From NCBI GenBank assembly GCA_024636775.1, contig JAGXGP010000112.1, positions 1 through 44,495 on the forward strand: 44,495 nucleotides of DNA, given 5' to 3'. The position numbers and the translations under genes are program-made. Shown in pieces: positions 41,606 through 44,495 of the stretch (within the stretch, counting starts at the first letter, position 1; the number at the start of each line of letters is the position of its first letter). This DNA is from Hydrogenophilales bacterium. GTDB taxonomy: Bacteria > Pseudomonadota > Gammaproteobacteria > Burkholderiales > Thiobacillaceae. Under the pieces are notes generated by a model. That model was not told where the DNA came from and did no database searches. It was given only the letters and a program-made list of their open reading frames with translations.

Positions 41606-42949
41606 GTGCCGGGCTGGCTGAGCAGTCTGCGTGAACTGATCGCAGATGCGAGTCCTGTGCGTCGCGTCATGCTCGCACTGCTGGTGCTGGTGCCGCTGAT
41701 CGCCCTGGCTGCGGCCTATCTGCAGTTAAATCCCCCTGTCTATCGCGTGTTGTACGCGCACCTGTCTGATCGTGCTGGCGGAGAAGTCATCACCGCACTG
41801 GATCAGCTGGATATCCCATATCGACTGTCGGATGCCGATGGCACCATTGAAGTGCCGCTCGATCAGTTACATGCGGCCCGTTACCGGCTGGCGGCGCGTG
41901 GCTTGCCAAAAACAGACGATGAACGGCAGGACGAAGCGGAACGAGGCCCCAGCTTTGGCGCGTCGTCATTGCAGGAACAACAGCGATTCCAGCGTGCGCT
42001 CGAACTCGATCTGGCCCGCTCGATCCAGAAGCTGGAAGCGGTCGAGATCGCACGAGTCCATCTTGCACTTCCCAAAGTTTCCCCTTTTCTGCGCGATGCG
42101 CCACCCGCAACGGCTGCCGTTCTGGTGCGGCTACGCAAGGGCGCGCAGTTGTCGGTGGACCAGGTGACCACAGTCCAGACGTTGGTGGCAGCTGGGGTAC
42201 CCCGCATGAAGCGAGCCGACGTTCAGGTGCTCGACCCGAGTGGGGTGTTGCTGGGAGGGGCGGTTTCCGAGCCGGTGCAATCCCAACGGCTGGCGCTGGA
42301 GCAGGATCTGGTTAGACGGGTGTTGGCCGTATTGACGCCGTGGCTGGGTGAAGATCGCGTCAGCGTGCAAGTGACAGCAACGCTGGAAGACAGCGAGACC
42401 CGGCAGACGGTTGAGCAGGTACGCAATATCGTGGTTGCAGGCAAGAAGCGTCCGCTGGAAAAAACCGTGCGCACGAGCAGCGTGCCTGAAGGCAGCATCC
42501 AGCGTATCCATGCCACCGTGATTCTGGGTTTTGAAGCCAGTGCCAATGAACGCTGGAAGGCTGGGCAGATGGCGCGTCAGGCGCTGGGTTATCAGTCTGC
42601 GCGCGGGGATACGGTCAACGTTTATGCACTTCCTTCTGCTGCGTTGGAAAAGCCGGAGACAGTCGCCCCGCAAGTGGAAATGAAATCGCCCCCCACGCTG
42701 CCCGCACCCATATCGATCCCCCAGGTTCAGCCCCGCCCTGAGGTTGAGCGTGAATTTCCGTTGGGATGGATTGCCTTAGGCGCAGGAGTGTTGCTGCTGC
42801 TAACCCTGGGGTGGCGCCGCGCTCGGCGTACTGAGCCATCTGATCTGGTGATGGATGATTTTGACGGAGACCTCGACTTGACACGTCATCAAGTGATGGC
42901 AGACCCGCGGGTGGCTGCCGATGTCATCAAGTTGTGGATGCGCGCATGA
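41606..42949 (+). CDS. fliF: Flagellar M-ring protein FliF, short variant
   Basis: The 447-residue protein is about 100 residues shorter than typical FliF. TM1 is about 20-38. The ring-building region begins YRVLYAHLSDRAGGEVITALDQLDIPYRL and includes a second domain with VEIARVHLALPKVSPFLRD. TM2 is about 385-402, and a 45-residue cytoplasmic tail ends RVAADVIKLWMRA, the FliG-binding type. The loss is in the periplasmic collar region. The GTG start has AGAGGTG upstream. It is followed directly by fliG (ATGA overlap); no fliE precedes it within the window. Confidence 0.9.
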   Translation: MPGWLSSLRELIADASPVRRVMLALLVLVPLIALAAAYLQLNPPVYRVLYAHLSDRAGGEVITALDQLDIPYRLSDADGTIEVPLDQLHAARYRLAARGLPKTDDERQDEAERGPSFGASSLQEQQRFQRALELDLARSIQKLEAVEIARVHLALPKVSPFLRDAPPATAAVLVRLRKGAQLSVDQVTTVQTLVAAGVPRMKRADVQVLDPSGVLLGGAVSEPVQSQRLALEQDLVRRVLAVLTPWLGEDRVSVQVTATLEDSETRQTVEQVRNIVVAGKKRPLEKTVRTSSVPEGSIQRIHATVILGFEASANERWKAGQMARQALGYQSARGDTVNVYALPSAALEKPETVAPQVEMKSPPTLPAPISIPQVQPRPEVEREFPLGWIALGAGVLLLLTLGWRRARRTEPSDLVMDDFDGDLDLTRHQVMADPRVAADVIKLWMRA

Positions 42950-43911
42950 GCCAGGCCGGTATCGAAAAGGCTGCAGTGTTGTTACTCGCAATGGGTGAGG
43001 AGGCGACGGCAGCCGTGTTCCGTTATCTAAGCCCGCTGGAAGTCAGCCGCCTGGGCAGTGCGATGCGCGAACTGGATGTGGTGCCGCGTGAGCGGGTACG
43101 TGCCATCCTGCGTGATTACGCTGCCGAGTCGTCCGAGCAAACCGGATTTGCTGCGGATACCAACCGCTTTCTGGACGAGACGCTGAAGCTTGCCTGGAGT
43201 CCCGAGCGCGCGCAATCGATGTTGCAGCGCCTCGGTGCATTGGGAACCCAGGCACTGGACAAGCTGGGCTGGCGTGAGCCTGCAGAGATAGCCGGATTGC
43301 TGGAAGCGCAACCGCCGCAATTGATCGCGGTTGTGCTGTCGCAGCTGCCACGTGATGTCGCCGCTGCCGTGCTCGACGTGTTGCCTGCCGTCATACGCGC
43401 CGATACGCTGTTGTGCCTGGCGCAAAGCGATGCATCCAGCCCCGACATGATGCGTGAACTGGATGACTGGCTGGCGAGTATGGACTCTGCATCGCCATTG
43501 CAGGGAGAGGCCGCAGTGGTCAATCTGCTGGGACAGATGAACGAAGGCAGTGCAGCAGCAGTGCTGAGCCAGCTGGGTCAGAATGATGCAGGGCTGGCTG
43601 CGCGTTTGCGGGTACGCAATCTGTCATTCGAAGATCTGGCACGCGTGCCTGAATCGGGTCGTAAAACTTTTTTGCGTAATATTGGCGCACGCATCTTGTT
43701 GCACGCACTCAAGGGGAGTGATGGCCGCATACTCGATGCACTTTCGGAAGTAATGAGCCCCACCGCAGCGCAGCGCATGCGCGATGATCTGGATACCCTG
43801 GGCGCGTTGCCGGTGACCGAGATCCAGGCTGCGCAGGACGCCGTTGGCGTGACGTTGCGGCGGCTTGCAGCAGAGGGTGCGATCCAGTTCCCGGAGGAGG
43901 AAACAGCATGA
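42946..43911 (+). CDS. fliG: Flagellar motor switch protein FliG, divergent
   Basis: The 321-residue protein has the three FliG regions: an N-terminal FliF-binding domain (GIEKAAVLLLAMGEEATAAVFRYL), a middle domain whose EHPQ motif reads QPPQ (residues 122-125), and a C-terminal torque domain (FEDL ... RMRDDLDTLG). In the stator-facing helix the usual Asp-Asp-Arg is Pro235-Glu236-Ser237. It overlaps fliF and fliH by four bases each. The protein is surely FliG-like, but its motor interface is unusual. Confidence 0.93.
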   Translation: MSQAGIEKAAVLLLAMGEEATAAVFRYLSPLEVSRLGSAMRELDVVPRERVRAILRDYAAESSEQTGFAADTNRFLDETLKLAWSPERAQSMLQRLGALGTQALDKLGWREPAEIAGLLEAQPPQLIAVVLSQLPRDVAAAVLDVLPAVIRADTLLCLAQSDASSPDMMRELDDWLASMDSASPLQGEAAVVNLLGQMNEGSAAAVLSQLGQNDAGLAARLRVRNLSFEDLARVPESGRKTFLRNIGARILLHALKGSDGRILDALSEVMSPTAAQRMRDDLDTLGALPVTEIQAAQDAVGVTLRRLAAEGAIQFPEEETA

Positions 43912-44495
43912 GCACGCAAGACGACACCACCGCATTCGAACATTGGGAAGTGGTCGAGCTGGCAACGTCCAATCCTGATCAGACCCCATCGGCCGCAGAC
44001 ACTGAAGCCGAGTTGGCGCTCATCCGGGACGCGGCACGTGAAGCGGGTTATGCCGAGGGCTTGGCCGCAGGGCGGGTTGAAGGCGAGCAGGCCTGTAAGC
44101 GCATGAAGGAGTTGTCGGAAAGCTTTGCTTCGACGCTGGATAATCTGGATTTTCGCCTCGCCGACATGGTTCTTGAGCTGGCACTTGATGTGTCACGCCA
44201 AGTGGTGTCGGCCGAGCTGTCGGTGCATCCTGAACATATCCTCGATGTGGTGAATATGGCGCTCAAGCAAATGGCTGAAACCAGCCGCGAAGCACGACTG
44301 CTGCTGAACCCGGAAGATGCCGTGCTGGTACGTCCGCATCTCGATCAGGTGCTGGACAAGAACCGGCTGCGCATCGTCGAAGATGTGCGAATCGTGCGTG
44401 GCGGCTGCCTGATCGAAACCCCGCAGGGGGATCTCGACGCCACCTTGCCCGCACGCTGGCGCCAGGTGGTCATGGTGCTGGGGTCCAACCTGAAC
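43908..44495 (+). CDS. fliH: Flagellar assembly protein FliH (3' end outside window)
   Basis: The 196 visible codons encode a protein with an acidic N-terminus, a Gly-rich AGYAEGLAAGRVEGE repeat that normally precedes the coiled coil, and a C-terminal domain with VVSAELSVHPEHILDVVNMAL and GGCLIETPQGDLDATLPARW. FliH binds and restrains the export ATPase FliI, which would be expected just beyond the window. The start overlaps the fliG stop (ATGA). The stop codon is not reached. Confidence 0.9.
   Translation, partial: MSTQDDTTAFEHWEVVELATSNPDQTPSAADTEAELALIRDAAREAGYAEGLAAGRVEGEQACKRMKELSESFASTLDNLDFRLADMVLELALDVSRQVVSAELSVHPEHILDVVNMALKQMAETSREARLLLNPEDAVLVRPHLDQVLDKNRLRIVEDVRIVRGGCLIETPQGDLDATLPARWRQVVMVLGSNLN

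Overview
The window looks like chromosome of a Gram-negative betaproteobacterium. The evidence is a moderately GC-rich base composition, a porin, an OmpA-family protein, an LpxH-type phosphoesterase, a PEP-CTERM protein, FliF/FliG/FliH, polyphosphate kinase and many two-component proteins. The mix recalls Nitrosomonadales (Thiobacillus- or Sulfuricella-like lineages), but no rRNA or other marker fixes the genus. I saw no tRNA, rRNA, CRISPR array or intact insertion sequence.

Layout. 1-4.9 kb: the end of a secreted metallo-beta-lactamase-fold hydrolase, then a tight plus-strand operon of a membrane-anchored protein, a CobD/CbiB-like protein, an SpmA-SpmB fusion and exopolyphosphatase. 4.9-10.4 kb: mostly minus-strand single genes (cupin, DUF1223, a Tat-exported dienelactone-hydrolase-like protein, a hypothetical, a small lipoprotein, a methyltransferase, a hypoxanthine/uracil-type DNA glycosylase and rlmA). 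10.4-17.3 kb: a minus-strand signalling and envelope block (hybrid kinase, REC-GGDEF, AttH/CrtC-like lipocalin, porin, PstS-like protein). 17.4-19.7 kb: a cold-shock/DUF1294 protein, a small secreted protein, and a PEP-CTERM protein behind a good sigma-54 promoter match.

19.7-26.8 kb is the accessory and scarred part. It holds a decayed copy of the rlmA 5' end, two alcohol/quinone-type dehydrogenases, and an A+T-richer run of three unrecognised genes (HNH-like, HEPN-like, HEPN-like). Each of those three ends in the same short GGGGTCAG-type repeat in the same orientation. A cardiolipin-synthase-like gene follows, bracketed by a broken htpG 3' copy (with its terminator) and the intact htpG region, together with a broken antitoxin gene and REP-like palindromes.

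26.8-41.5 kb: htpG, a repeat-containing lipoprotein, an LpxH-like phosphoesterase plus glycosyltransferase pair, an OmpA/TSP3 protein, ppk1 behind a Pho-box-like site, a divergent CYTH-CHAD protein, then a compact module of response regulator, LysM-FecR secreted protein and CHASE2 histidine kinase, and sixA. 41.6 kb to the end: fliF-fliG-fliH with ATGA overlaps. FliF is short and the FliG stator-contact helix is atypical. The polyphosphate theme (ppx, ppk1, CHAD) recurs across the window.
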